This document shows positions 1 to 12,510 of a stretch of 64,000 bases of DNA, piece by piece. The position numbers and the translations under genes were made by a program. Within the stretch, counting starts at the first letter, position 1, and every line of letters starts with the position of its first letter. Where the stretch lies: the NCBI GenBank assembly GCA_038025085.1, contig CM076140.1, forward strand, positions 3,288,501 to 3,352,500, in the 5' to 3' direction. The stretch comes from Tetragonia tetragonoides. Its lineage: Eukaryota > Streptophyta > Magnoliopsida > Caryophyllales > Aizoaceae. The notes beneath the pieces were generated by a model. That model made no database searches. It worked only from the letters and a program-made list of their open reading frames with translations, and was not told the origin of the DNA.

Positions 1-1265
1 GGTGAAGTCTATGCACACTAACATGCCTTTTTGAAAATTCCTAAATAATTTCTAATTGATTATAATTATGCATGCTATATAGTGATGCAAGTTTCATGAT
101 ATCCTTAGTGATTTAGGTCGATCTCTCTTTTGTTTTTCATGCCCCTCATATCATCAAGATTTGATAGAATAAATAAGAAAGTTTGAAAGTAAAGATAGAG
201 ATGTGGTGAGAATAAAGGGTGAGAAAATGTTCAGGAAAATGGAGAAGTGATTATGTGAGGCATTTAATGAAATAAGATATTAAGTATCATAATCCTTCAA
301 ATACATTAAGGGTTCTAATCAAATTGCGCCTACGAAAATGGTTACTTTAAAATCGTTGTTAGATCGATGTTCAAACACTATATATCATATAGGAGGAGCC
401 TTGAACCATAACATGCCAATAAATATAGATATACAAGAAACATTCAACTTTCATTAGTCTCCCGTTACATTCATGTCAACTTTTGGCCTTACAGTCTCGC
501 AGATAGTAGGTACAGAGGCAAATTAATAAAAGGTAAAATGTGAGCATCAGGATATGTTATTAAAGCCTTATAGGGTATCTTTAGTTGTTAACCCAATTAA
601 TAGTCGTAGGATACTGTCGTAGGGTATTTTTCTTATTTTTTGAGATGTAAAGAGAATATTATATATGATTTTGAATATTTGACGAAAATTAACCTCTAAA
701 GAATTCTAAACAGCAAGGATGCTAAGACTCCTAAACGTTTTACACCAATTATTTTTTACCATTGTCTTCGCTTAGATGGCGCGCTATTAGAATTTTCGAT
801 GCACGGATTAGTGATAATTTTCTATGTTATAATGAAGGCATACAAACACTTCTATATAACTTCCACTATTATTATTATAATTTGTAACTCTTACTGTCTC
901 CCATACAATATGTTCATTAGAATACTACACAAAAACAAAAATATTCCCGTTGATTATTGTCTTCGTCTCCTTCGACTCTATGTATCTGACGGTCTTAACA
1001 ACTTTAAACACTGAAAATAAAAGTTATTTAACTCCATATGCTTGTACTGTTAAATCTAAACCAGCAGAAAGGAAAAATCCACATCCAAAAAGAAGGCGTT
1101 GATCAATCCTTTTACAGAGTATTTTACACTTTTATCACCTCTTAAGGTCTCCTAAAAGCAATAAAATTCACCGCAAGTGCAACCACCCATGTTCTTAACT
1201 CAAAAAATACTCCTCAAGCACTTTGAAAACACTAACAACCTTTATAGACTCCAGTGTGATAATGG
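1..1265. other. gene-free AT-rich repeat region
   Basis: No convincing gene is seen. Open frames here are short and lack recognisable domains. Positions about 590-800 resemble parts of the repeat at 2730-2990 (shared phrases such as 'gatgctaaga', 'cctaaacgttttacacc' and 'ttaggtggcgcgct'), so this is a degraded member of the same dispersed repeat family. Confidence 0.6.
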
Positions 1266-1267
1266 AA

Positions 1268-1495
1268 TACTTAGGCTAGAATTTATTTATTTTTGAAGGT
1301 GTAACTCAAACACTTAGGCTACTACTCCGTTTAACTTAGGCTACTACTACGTTTAAGTGATAATGAAATACTACTTATTACTTAGGCTAGAATTTATTTA
1401 TTTTTGAAGGTGTAACTCAAACACTTAGGCTACTACTCCGTTTAACTTAGGCTACTACTCCGTTTAAGTGATAATGAAATACTACTTATTACTTA
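1268..1495. repeat. short tandem duplication, unit about 112 bp
   Basis: Two nearly identical copies lie head to tail, each starting with 'cttaggctagaatttattta' (near 1270 and 1381) and ending with the 'gataatgaaatactacttat' phrase. Inside each copy a shorter phrase, 'cttaggctactactccgttt', is itself repeated. A partial third start follows at 1491-1530. No coding sequence is apparent. Confidence 0.8.
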
Positions 1496-1500
1496 GGGTA

Positions 1501-2458
1501 CTCTGTTTAAGTGATAATGAAATACCCCACTTAGAATTACAAACATTCGGCTTACAATACAAATTTTAATAAATCAACAATTCATGAATTGCATTATTGA
1601 GACAAATACACACTCCTCATTTTCCCAATGTTTAGCTTGGCCTGTTTATGTGTCACAACTCACAAGTTACTTTTTCTTTCTTCCCACCATAACCCATGAC
1701 CTTGATTCGTTATAACTTCTCTGGTTGGAACTCGTATTTGATAGCTTCTCTGTTGAAAATAAACTACCAAGGATAATTCGACACTTGCGACAATTTATAA
1801 AATTATAATTACCCAAGATGCCTCAATAATGTAACCAAAAAATAACTTGTAAGAAGATCCATACAACAATGAAAAAGAAATCAAAAAATGCTTTGTACTC
1901 CCGTGACTCTCAATCTAATGTTTGGATAGAGTTGTGCTTCTTAAATCAAAGTATAATATTTACATTGCTCGATCTATGAAATTGAAACTGAACAATCTTT
2001 TAAGTATAATTATACAATAAAAACTAAAAAGATAATGAATATAAAGAACAAAAGTTACTTTGAAATTTATGACCAATCTTGAACGGGAACACACAATTTC
2101 AATACCTATATATATATATATATATATTCATAACGATGCTTAATATGTTCTAGTGAGAAGAGTTATATAACCTTAAAAATATATATAAAATAAGAAAACT
2201 TTCAAATAGGGTTAAAGAAAACCAAAAAAGAAGAAGTGACAAATTAAAGAAGAAAAAGAACGTGAGGGGGGGTTTGTTGAGGAAAGGTTTTTTGCATATT
2301 CTTTTGTTATTTATCATTTTATATAATAGGTAAATAGGTAAAAGATAATGTAGGGTAATTATAGAATGGTGTCCTAATAGAATTACAATTTTGCTTGCAG
2401 ACATTCTTTTTACATTTAATTAACGTTTTTTTTTTCTTTAGTTTTTGTTATCGGTTCA
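1501..2458. other. intergenic, nothing recognised
   Basis: AT-rich sequence with a short (TA)n run at about 2107-2128. No gene, RNA or bounded mobile element was identified. Confidence 0.55.
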
Positions 2459-2997
2459 ACTGATCTAGTTTTTTTCTTATCCAAAACTCTATTTATCTAT
2501 ATTCATTATTATTAAACTCTATTTAATTATTTTCAATTTTAAATATATTTACTTAGGTGGCGTGCCTCAAAACTCTATATATAAACATTGATGATTGATA
2601 TAACTTTATCTTTTACCACTAATCATTTATTTTTATTAACTATTTAATTGCTTAGGTGACATGTCTCATTGTTCCCAATTAGTTATATGTTCTAAACATA
2701 TTGTAAATGCATCTCGTTCTGAAATATTTTTCGATCCGAATCTGATGGTGTAATTTTTATTATTTTTTGAGATGTATAAAAAACGTTATATATGATTTTA
2801 AATATATGACGAAAATTTGTTATAATCCTCATAAAACTCTAGTAGTTTATTAATATCTTATTTTACACCAATAAGGATGCTAAGAGTCCTAAACGTTTTA
2901 CACCCATTATTTTTTGTCTTTATCTTTGCTTAGGTGGCGCGCTCTTGAAATTCTCGCCTACGTGGCACACCTCATTGCTCCCAAAATATACCTCCTT

Positions 2998-3001
2998 TAT
3001 A

Positions 3002-3064
<63 letters not shown>
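2998..3064. repeat. (TA)n microsatellite
   Basis: Almost uninterrupted TA dinucleotides inside tandem-duplication unit 1. Confidence 0.95.
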
Positions 3065-3066
<2 letters not shown>

Positions 3067-3207
3067 AAATATGTTGTACTAGCATCGGTGACTTATCTGG
3101 AAAAAAAATAAAAATAATAGTTAATTCAAGCTTAAAATGCAATAGTATTGTCAAAGTTTTTTTTTCTTTTTTTTGATCTTTAATATTTTCAAAGCTTTGA
3201 TACCTTA

Positions 3208-3522
3208 GTCCATGGTGGACCAATATTTGGAGCTACCCCCTATTTCACCTGGAGCCACCCACTTTATTTAAAAGTGGAGCCACCCCTACTTCACCTGGAT
3301 TCACCCCTCAAATTTATACTTGGTACCATCCTTACTTCACCTGAAGCCACCCCTACTTTACCTGGAGCCATCTCTTACTTCATTTGAAGCCACCCCTCAA
3401 ATTTACTTCATATGTAGCCACCCCATACTTTACTTGAAGCCACCCCCTACTTCACCTGGAGCCACCACTCAAAATTACTTGGTCCACGGTGGACTAAGTG
3501 GACTAAGTCCACACAAGACATG
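3208..3522 (+). mobile_element. TIR element with internal minisatellite (copy 1)
   Basis: The left end reads 'agtccatggtggaccaa' and the right end 'ttggtccacggtggacta', which are inverted repeats of each other. Between them lie about a dozen imperfect units of roughly 20 bp built on 'acttcacctggagccacccc'. The same ends and the same filler recur at 4264-4880 and 12209-12510, which shows a dispersed element rather than a local satellite. It has no coding capacity, so it would be non-autonomous. The superfamily is not recognised. Confidence 0.6.
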
Positions 3523-4053
3523 ATGATCTAGTTTTTTTTCTTATCCAAAACTCTATTTATCTATATTCATTATTATTAAACTCTATTTAATTGTTTTCAA
3601 TTTTAAATATATTTACTTAGGTGGCGTGCCTCAAAACTCTATATATAAACATTGATGATTGATATAACTTTATCTTTTACCACTAATCATTTATTTTTAT
3701 TAACTATTTAATTAGGTGACACGTCTCATTGTTCCCAATTACTTATATGTTCTAAACATATTGTAAATGCATCTCGTTCTGAAATATTTTTCGATCCGAA
3801 TCTGATGGTGTAATTTTTATTCTTTTTTGAGAGGTATAAAAAACGTTATATATGATTTTAAATATATGACGAAAATCTGTTATAATCCTCATAAAACTCT
3901 AGTAGTTTATTAATATCTTATTTTACACCAATAAGGATGCTAAGAGTCCTAAACGTTTTACACCCGTTATTTTTTGTCTTTATCTTCGCTTAGGTGGCGC
4001 GCTCTTGAAATTCTCGCCTACGTGGCACGCCTCATTGCTCCCAAAATATGTCT

Positions 4054-4055
<2 letters not shown>

Positions 4056-4110
<55 letters not shown>
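4056..4110. repeat. (TA)n microsatellite
   Basis: TA dinucleotide tract at the corresponding place in tandem-duplication unit 2. It is shorter than in unit 1. Confidence 0.95.
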
Positions 4111-4112
<2 letters not shown>

Positions 4113-4263
4113 ATTATAGGAAATATGTTGTACTAGCATCGGTGACTTATCTGGAAAAAAAATAAAAATAATAGTTAATTCAAGCTTAAAATGCAATAGT
4201 ATTGTCAAAGTTTTTTTTTTTTTTTGATCTTTAATATTTTCAAAGCTTTGATACCTTAAATTT

Positions 4264-4880
4264 ACAAAAACTTGTGTGAACTTAGTCCATGGTGGACCAA
4301 TATTTGGAGCTATCCTCTACTTTACCTGGAGCCACTCCTATTTCACCTGGAGTCACCCCCTTTATTTAAAAGTGGAGCCACCCCTACTTCACCTAGATTC
4401 ACCTCTCAAATTTATACTTGGCACCATCCCTACTTCACCTGAAGCCACCCCTACTTTACCTGGAGCCATCTCTTACTTCATCCGAAGCCACCCCTCAAAT
4501 TTACTTCACCTGTAGCCACCCCATACTTTACCTGAAGCCACCCCCTACTTCACATGGAGCCACCACTCAAAATTACTTGGTCCACGGTGGACTAAGTCCA
4601 CACAAGACATGCTGCCTTAAGTTTACAACATGTCTTGTGTGTACTTAGTTCATCGTGGACCAAGTAATTTTGAGGGGTAGTTCCAGTTGAAGTAGGGGGT
4701 GGCTCTAGGTAAAGTAGGGGAGTGAGTCCAAGTAAAGTAGGGGTGGTGCCAAGTATAAATGTGACGGGTACTCTAGGTGAAGTAGGGGTAGCTCCACTTT
4801 TAAAAGGGGTAACTCCAAGTGAAGTATTGTGTGACTCCAAGTATTGGTTCGGCATGAACTAAGTTCACACAAGTTTTTGT
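4264..4880. mobile_element. two minisatellite TIR elements in foldback arrangement (copies 2 and 3)
   Basis: The left arm (4264-about 4612) and right arm (about 4625-4880) are inverted copies of the element described at 3208-3522. Outer ends are 'acaaaaacttgtgtgaactt' on the left and its complement, ending 'aagttcacacaagtttttgt', on the right. The arms meet at 'cacacaagacatgc' / 'catgtcttgtgtg' around a spacer of about a dozen bases. The whole block could fold into a hairpin of roughly 600 bases. Confidence 0.65.
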
Positions 4881-4882
4881 AT

Positions 4883-7301
4883 AAGTTAATGGCAGGATTG
4901 TAATTATAATAGGGGCGGTCGCCTGAGGGCCAAACGATTCTTTTAAGCCACCAAGACGGGATTCTCGATAAATTGGGCCAGAAAAAGAAAAGGCAGTGAG
5001 CTTGGGATGGTACTGTATTATCTTGGTATTAGTGTAATTTAGTGTCATCGTTTAAAGGCCCATAACTGTTAAAAAAGGCGCGAGGGGCTAATGAGGTATT
5101 ATGGGCCTCTAACGTCATTTAGCTACAAGGTGTTAGATGGGTACGCGTGTGTTCTTGTTAATTGGTCCAAGTTTTTTCGATTTTAAAATCTTTTTTTTTT
5201 TTTTGAGTGACGATTTTAAAGTCTTGTTTCATTTTTAAACAGCAAAAAAAGTCTTCTTTTATTGCGGTTTGGAAGTTTTTGACTCTTCTTATAGGACTTG
5301 CATTACATGATTCTCAAGTATGGGTCATGGGTAGTACAGTCAACACTACAGGCATAATCTTCCAATCTCAAATCAACAGGGTATAGGATGGAGGTTATTA
5401 TTATACTTATTAGTTATTTGAGAGGGGAAATTTTGAAATTAACTAGGTCAATGAACATTGGTAACTGCTATATTGTCCACTTGTGTAAGTTTTTTTTTTG
5501 GTTACATGGAAGGCGTTGAACATCCAACCCACTTGTATAAGTTATACTCGTAACTAGTAAGTAGTAACTAGGCACATGGAGGCCATATATTGCTTAGTAA
5601 AGAGTTGTGACCCTATTAAATTTTTAATTAATAGTAAGAAAAAAGAAATTAAGATTTGAGGATTGAGAGGCAACCGATTCACCACATATGGTACTTAACA
5701 TGTATAGGTAAACAATTTCTCATAAAATCCAACAAATTTGTAGATCTTAAAAGTCGTAATCAAAACTTGTTGAAATAAAAAAAAATTGGTCGAAGGTTTA
5801 AAAATAAAACAACTAAAATTACCTAAAACATACTCGGTAAAATTTTATTGTGACAGAGGGAGAATACTAATTGTTTTGTGCAAAATTTAGTACTCTACCA
5901 TGTTTTTTATGAAGGGAGTGTTGTTTTTCTGATTTTGTTGGAAGATTTTTTGACTATTGACTTTAGTAGCTCTCTTTTTAAACCTACAATAATCACAAAA
6001 ATTCGTATGAGACCGTCTTCATGTAGTCGTCATGACTTATTATATGCTTATCATTAGCAGTCATAGCTTAGTATCCGACAATGTCATAGCAAATTAGGTT
6101 GGACATGTCACATATATCTTGGAAACCAAGGTAGTACCTCAAAGATGCCTATAGTAAATGTAAATACCATGTGATAAAAGCTACTCCTAAGTCCTATATC
6201 AAAAGAACACACATGCGCTAAACTTTGCATAAAAGTCATAAACTTGTTTTGTTTGTTATTTTATACTAGTTGTTACTCGTTGTTACTCTTTTCTTGGTAA
6301 CTGAAATAAAAGCAAAATGAGAAAAGATAAGGGGGCGAAAAAGAAGTTCCTGAAAGCAGTTAAAAAAAAAGGGAAGGGGGGTAACATGCCATGAAAAGCA
6401 GATGATTGAGCATGCTTCGATGAATTTATAATGTTCAGAAGCCCAGAAACAAAAAGAGAGAAAAGTGGATGGTGAGGGCTGCTAAAATGAAATGATGGCA
6501 CAAACAGCGTGACGGTAAATTAGTACTCAGATTTCATATTTGTAAGGAAAAAGCATAAGCAAAGCATAACGCCTTGAGGATAAGGGTACTAGAGTACACT
6601 TCGAAGGTGCTCCGCCCACCATGTTCAATTGTTGATTGTTTGTTCAGGCTAGGCTCGACTTTATCTATTTCATCTTCAGGGACCATTTGTAAAGTTTCCT
6701 GTTTAGGGCCGGGGTAGTATTAGTAGTCTTTACCAAATTGGGATGCACGACAAAATCACGGACGACCAAGATGTGGTTGGAAACTTGGTACATGGAAATG
6801 GAACAGATGACTCGGATTTGTCTTGTAGGGTGTTATGATAAAGGGCTACTTATTTGTGTAATACAATGCTTCTCATTCACAGTACATGAGAACTAGAGGA
6901 TTATAAAAACATCAAATTAGCCCCAGTCCCTCTTCTAATGTTCTACTGCTGTTTACTCCTGCAATCTGATGATGTAATAACTAATAAGTACAAATGCATC
7001 ACCTTTTTTAAATCAAAGACAATCTGTTTAGACCCTAAAAATGTACTAACAATGAAGTCCAGCACCCGCTGAACACTCCAGCAATCATTTTAGCTGGCAC
7101 AAAAAATAAACTGTACAATTGCACTCTCAACGCTCAAATTAGGCCAAAATCATAGAGGACATATGGACAATTCGACGCTTTCGACACATCTCTGTTGGAT
7201 ACCTACAGCAGAATCTGTGTAACAAAGACTATCAGGATATAAATTGATGAATGAACCAATGACAGGCGCTATACACAGATGTAAGGTGAGTCTTGACTAC
7301 T
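4883..7301. other. intergenic region, probably including the 3' UTR of the downstream minus-strand gene
   Basis: No gene could be supported. Near 6000-6050 there is a phrase of the type 'cgtatgagaccgtcttc' that also occurs in the hairpin elements at 20590 and 37609, so it is probably a relic of that family. The last few hundred bases before 7302 are expected to hold the 3' UTR of the O-fucosyltransferase gene. Confidence 0.5.
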
Positions 7302-10300
7302 TCAAATAATAGACTTTAGCTGGTGATCAAACACATCATCCATGTTGGCCTGATTTAGAGTAATATTATGAGCTTCTTCGAGGCATTTGCACTTTGGAAA
7401 TGGGTACTTGTAGATTGAGACCTTCCTGATAGCTTTTCTACTTTTTGGCACCATAGTTCCTTCTCGGTTGCTTTCTACCAGCATCATCTTGACCTCATCC
7501 TTTATTTCTTGCCAACTGCCAAAACATTTTCATAGATATGCATAAGTAGTCTTTCTAACCTAAACTCTTTAGGTGGTAACACAGTAGAATTTCTAATTTT
7601 AGTGATTGACCAGCCTGATCAGGCACTGTAATTCTTTACCATTAATTTAATGTGTTTCAGCTGTTCAATGCACTTAATCTGCTTATAATTATCAAAATCC
7701 TGCAGAATGCAAGTGAATGGTTTAAAAGAAGAGAAAAGAAGGGCACCTGATGCTCGTGTTATGGAACAGAAGAGCAAGTTTACTTTTGTCAGGTCTGATG
7801 GTCTTTGCATGTCCACCATAAAAATACCTGCGATGCCCCATGAGAAAATGCGGGAAGTTTCCACCCTGAGTCGTCAAGAAAACCTCGCTCAGTAAACTTA
7901 CTATGTAGTCCAGAGCAGCCAACCTCGATGAGTAGCCCTGTTGCAACGTGAAAAAGTTTCATTGATTGTGTATTGCAAATATGACCCAATAATAAGTTAT
8001 CAGGGCTGCAGTGTTGCAAAGTTTTGAGATGTGAGGCACCTAAAATAATTTTACTGAATCTTGCTCCTTGGATAAACGACAATTATGCTCAATGCAATGC
8101 CAAATAGCTTGTTGATAATATTAGGAAAGTAGCAATAATGCTCAATGCAATGGAAAACGAAACAAAAGCTTTTTGATTGTACCAAGAAATCAGCAATAAC
8201 CACCTTAAAATAAGCAAGCTCTTCTGGGGTTGCAAGTGACTCCTTGGTATATAGAAGTGGAAACATCTGTAACAAGGGGGCTAACTGTTTCTCCTCCTGA
8301 TACAATTTTCCTGACGCCAAATAGATCACTGTATTGTTGTCAAATCCCATTCCCCTGAGCATCATTCCAACCTATGCTGACAAGAAACAGAAATGTGCGG
8401 AAATAATAAAGGGAACAATGGGTTAGAGGGGCAAAGACCAAAAAGTTGTTGGACTGACTTTTTTTTTTTTTTTTTTTTAACTATAGGAGATTAGGAGGTA
8501 TGCAAATAAGTCTCATGATCTTTTTGGGGAGTTCCACAAATTGACTGAGTAAAAAATGTATGAAATCAATGCCAGGTCTTTTTGTATGAAAGTAGGGTTA
8601 TAGTGATCACACCTCCACAGGGGTCAGAGGGCATTTTCCATTGATACGGTTGAGGCCAGGATTGATTGCATTACCCCTGCGTCTAAATTTTCCCCTCCAA
8701 CCTTTCTCTCGAACCAAATCCATATGAGATTGTTCTCTTTTGCCTCCATCATATAAGCAGCACGAGAATGCTACCATGTCCTACATGTCCAGTTGCACAC
8801 ACTGATAAATGGCCAGAGAGATGAATAAGATTTGACAGAAAGAACAAGATGAATCAACCGTCCTAATACTTCTTCCAAGGAAACTGCAGTAAATCACTCG
8901 TACCTCCTCAAAACGTAGGTGAACAGAGACATATTTCCCGTTGGTCCTCGGACTCTTCTCGATTATTCGCTTGACTAAATTTTTGGCAAGTATTGAAATA
9001 GGAGATGCAAATCTCAATGCTTTATAATTTGCCAGGCATCTTAAGAACTGAATGCTTGGAGGAAGATGCACTGCCAATCTATTGGCAAAAGGAGCTATGC
9101 GAACAAGCCTGGTTGACATCAAGATTATACTATCAGCATTCTGACTGTCAATAATTTCAATATGTTTGCACATGTGTGGACTAAAGAACTCTTCATGTGA
9201 AATAAAATGCTATCAAAACTATCCTATCATTTGCCAATTTCACGATTTCAACATTTACTCAAATTCCCATGCTTCAACTGAGAAAGGATCAATTTCTCCT
9301 TCACTATACAAAATTAAGATCTGATGACTGAAATGGGATAGAGCATTGGAAGTTGGAAGCAGGAGTTAAGCATATTTTGAACAAGCATTCTCAAAAGGGG
9401 ATGTTTTATTTGTTCTGCTTTCTTGATTTGATATAGGGGTACATAAATACATAATGATCAATTATTTAAACTCCTCTGAAATCCATTTATGGGCATAAAG
9501 ATACGAAACATGAAGGACCTACCCTTGATTCCGTAAGACAGGAAAAACTTCTTCAAGGTAATAACTGATGGGAGACCAAGCAGGGACTTGAACAATTGGT
9601 ACATTGCTCATGTTATGATCATATTGTTCCATTAATGTCCCAGGCACGTCCCGAGCCACCTTTACAAAGCCATCAAGGGTGTTTATAAAATGTTGCTCAT
9701 CATAAATATCATCAAAAACACTGCAAGAGTTGGTGAAGAGAAAGTGCATTAATGTCTGTAATCGGATGTGCATAGGCATGATAAATGTAAGGTTAATCAA
9801 TCAAAATAAGGATTCTAAAGACATGATTTAAAACAGAACTAAAGATCCTTGAGTCAAGATGATAGGATGTAACACACTTCAATATGACATTATTGTATCC
9901 ATTCTGAGCTGTTAAAAGTTTTAGCATTTGCTTTCGAATTTGGTTGATAACCTAGGTCAGTGATAGGGTAATGACATGAAGCTATTATTATTTAGGGAAA
10001 AGTATACATAAAAGCATCAGAGCCAAATATGCACTTAACAATTTGAAATTGGACAGTAACTACAAGATCTTTGAAAATAAGGAATCACCTTGGGTCCTGC
10101 CAGACATTGTGATATTCAAGATAAGGAATCACCAACGTCGCATTCAAAAGCCCCGCAACAGCTACTGCGTTGCAGATCTGCCTCAAAAACACTTAAGAAT
10201 CATCAAAAAGCATCAAGTGCTTCTAGAGAGGATAAATCTGATAATGAAACCAGTATGTAACAGAAGATCTACATACCGAAGACCTCTGTTGATTAAGGCC

Positions 10301-11395
10301 GCCATTAGCCTCGACAATGAGATAGCCATTATGTTCCGATCCCTCTGAAGTAAAGGAAAAATTCCAGACTCAACAATTAATAGCCATTAGAACAACAATG
10401 CACAATACATACAACCAAACAGCACACTTTTGATGACATCAAGCTTTTCAGTACTATTTCAATCAATGTTAGTGATTCTTACCTCTTTGCACTCCTGGAG
10501 TAGTAATGGGGCAGGGTTTTTGCTCTTTCAACTTTCTATACCTCCAAACGTTATGTAACTGTAAGAAAACAAAATCCATTTGAAGGGGTAAAAATCATAT
10601 AGCATATACATTGAATCTGGTACAACACTTGATCTCTTGAAGAACTTGCACAAATCAGCAAGCTGAAAATGGGTGATTATATTCATGTCGCCCCACATAT
10701 ATCAACAAAATGTTGACAAAATATGATTATATTTCTAGTAAAGTCACCCATTTTCTGCTATTGAATTGCATAGCATTACGCTCTGACGATATATAGTTAA
10801 CTGACCATAGTTTGAGGAACATCTACCATCCTGTTCTTATAACTAAGCATATTTCAGCAAACCGACAATGTCAATGAAGCTGATTTCTTTTATTTCACTT
10901 GCAAACAACAACCTGTGAAGCTCTTTTTTACCAACATACATAAACAGGAAAGCAACAAGCAAATCAATCTAAATTAAATCAACTAAATAACAGTAGATTA
11001 GCGGCTGCTTAATAGAACAATGTCACTTCTCAGTCAAAAAAGTTGTATACAGCTACAAAACGAAGTACTAAAAAGAACAACTCTAAAAAGTTCCAAAATT
11101 GACAAAAATAAAAGAAACCCATTTGAAAACATACCTCAATAGAAGTAGAATTGTCCTCAAGAATCTCATTCCGAAGATTTTGGAAGATCTCGTGACTTCG
11201 GTAAACAGACCCAGGTGCAGGATTTGAGAAAAAGATGAGAGAGAAAGAGCAAGCACAAAGGATCAAACCGACAAGGTAAAGTAAAGGTAAGAGTAACCAA
11301 TACCGGAGACATTGCCGGCGACGAATGACAATGCCACCGGAGCTTATTTTCCGGCGATGATTTGTGCGGCTTATAAAAGTAACAGCTGTAGCCAT
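7302..11395 (-). CDS. O-fucosyltransferase family protein (plant GDP-fucose protein O-fucosyltransferase-like), 10 exons
   Basis: Type II membrane protein expected in the Golgi and likely to transfer fucose from GDP-fucose; the acceptor is unknown. Coding exons in transcript order: 11135-11395, 10483-10558, 10277-10344, 10089-10177, 9523-9720, 8904-9108, 8613-8780, 8204-8371, 7747-7937, 7302-7515. All junctions are GT/AG and the sum is 1638 nt, giving 545 residues. A short basic N-terminus precedes one membrane anchor (about residues 32-56, rich in Leu/Val). Family landmarks are [17 protein letters not shown] (about 119-135), the HLRFE motif before the exon 6 junction (about 294-298), the DMVAFSCC segment opening exon 7, KCPLTP before the exon 7 junction, and YLASGKLY (about 372-379). 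No break is seen. The start is the only Met ahead of the anchor. The exact paralogue cannot be told from sequence alone. Confidence 0.92.
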
Positions 11396-12208
11396 TTTCT
11401 GTCTTTTTTATGAGTGTGTGATTTGTTTTGTTTAATGAGGCTCTAATGGCTTTATGGTATTATTATTGACCATGCACAGTATAGAGAGGAGAGAGAATAG
11501 ACAAAAAAAAGATGAGGGGCTTGGTTGGTGGGTGGGTTTGATTAACGATTTACGAAGAGTTCGAGTTTGTTTTCATGGAATTGCATGGTCATTCATGGTG
11601 TGTTAGGATCTTTGCTGTTTGTCAATTTCCCCTGTTTTCAGGGTTTTTTTTGAAATTTGATTTTCTTAGTCTTTTACTGATTTAGAGTTTTAGACACATG
11701 GAACGGCAAACATCATTTGGTTTCTTCATAAGTTTGTTTCTTCTTCTTTCTTAGGTCAGTACATGTACTTTAATTTCCCCCCCTTCCTTTGGGTTACAAG
11801 TTTAAACGTCCCGTAACACACTAACAGCTACCTCTTGCCCTCTTAGTAACTCCTAAAAATTAGGCATACAATAAGGCAAAAAAAATGTAAACTAAAAAAT
11901 ACAAACAAAAACTCAATTTGGTTAAGAGAAAATATAGCGTTCGATAAAGAAAAAAAAAAAAAAAACAAAAAAAAACACTCATTTTTCAATTTAATTTTTA
12001 GCTCTACTTAGGCTATATTTTGGGCTTTTAGCAAAACTAACCGCTTTGCTAGCTGAAATGTAGAGTATGGTAAAAACATTGTTGCTATAAAATGATACGA
12101 AACTAGTTGTTATGCTTAATGAAGTTGAAATCTTGTATGAGTAATAATTGTTAGATTTTAGTTGTACTTGGAGTTGAAAGTTAATTTGATAAATTGTTTG
12201 ATAACAGT
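11396..12208. other. 5' flank of the O-fucosyltransferase gene
   Basis: Promoter and 5' UTR of the minus-strand gene are expected here. No specific element was identified. A poly-A stretch lies at about 11948-11974. Confidence 0.45.
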
Positions 12209-12510
12209 ATGTCTTGTGTGGATAGTTCACCGTGGACCAAGTAATTTTGAGGGGTGGCTCCAGGTGAAGTAGGGGGTGGTTCCAGCTAAAGTAGGGGGGT
12301 GACTCCAAGTGAAGTAATTTTAAGGGTTGGCTCCAGGTGAAGTAAGGGGTGGCTGTAGGTAAAGTAAGGGGTGGCTGTAGGTAAAGTAGGGGTGGTGCCA
12401 AGTATAAATTTGAGGGGTGGCTCTAGATGAAGCAGGGGTGACTCCAAGTGAAGTAAGGGGTGACTCCAAATATTGGTCTACCATGGACTAAGTCCACACA
12501 AATTTTTGTA
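12209..12510 (-). mobile_element. TIR element with internal minisatellite (copy 4)
   Basis: Ends are 'tcttgtgtgga' on the left and 'tccacacaaatttttgta' on the right. These are imperfect inverted repeats that continue into 'caccgtggaccaa' and 'ttggtctaccatgg'. The interior is made of 'ggggtggctccaggtgaagt'-type units, the complement of those at 3208-3522. It is an isolated single copy 7 kb from the others. Confidence 0.65.

Larger units (their letters stand above)
2459..4615. repeat. large direct tandem duplication, unit about 1.06 kb
   Basis: Unit 1 (about 2459-3523) and unit 2 (about 3524-4615) can be read side by side almost base for base. Both start with 'gatctagtttttttcttatc', run through 'acttaggtggcgtgcctcaa', and reach a (TA)n tract, the phrase 'aggaaatatgttgtactagc' and a minisatellite block ending in 'gtccacacaagacatg'. 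They differ by scattered substitutions, by the length of the TA and poly-T tracts, and by a short insertion near 4255-4282 in unit 2. This points to a fairly recent segmental duplication. No coding function is evident. Confidence 0.85.

Noticed and set aside
2914..4165. Open frames through the (TA)n tracts, giving Tyr-Ile repeats
   Set aside because: Artefact of microsatellites lacking stops in some frames.
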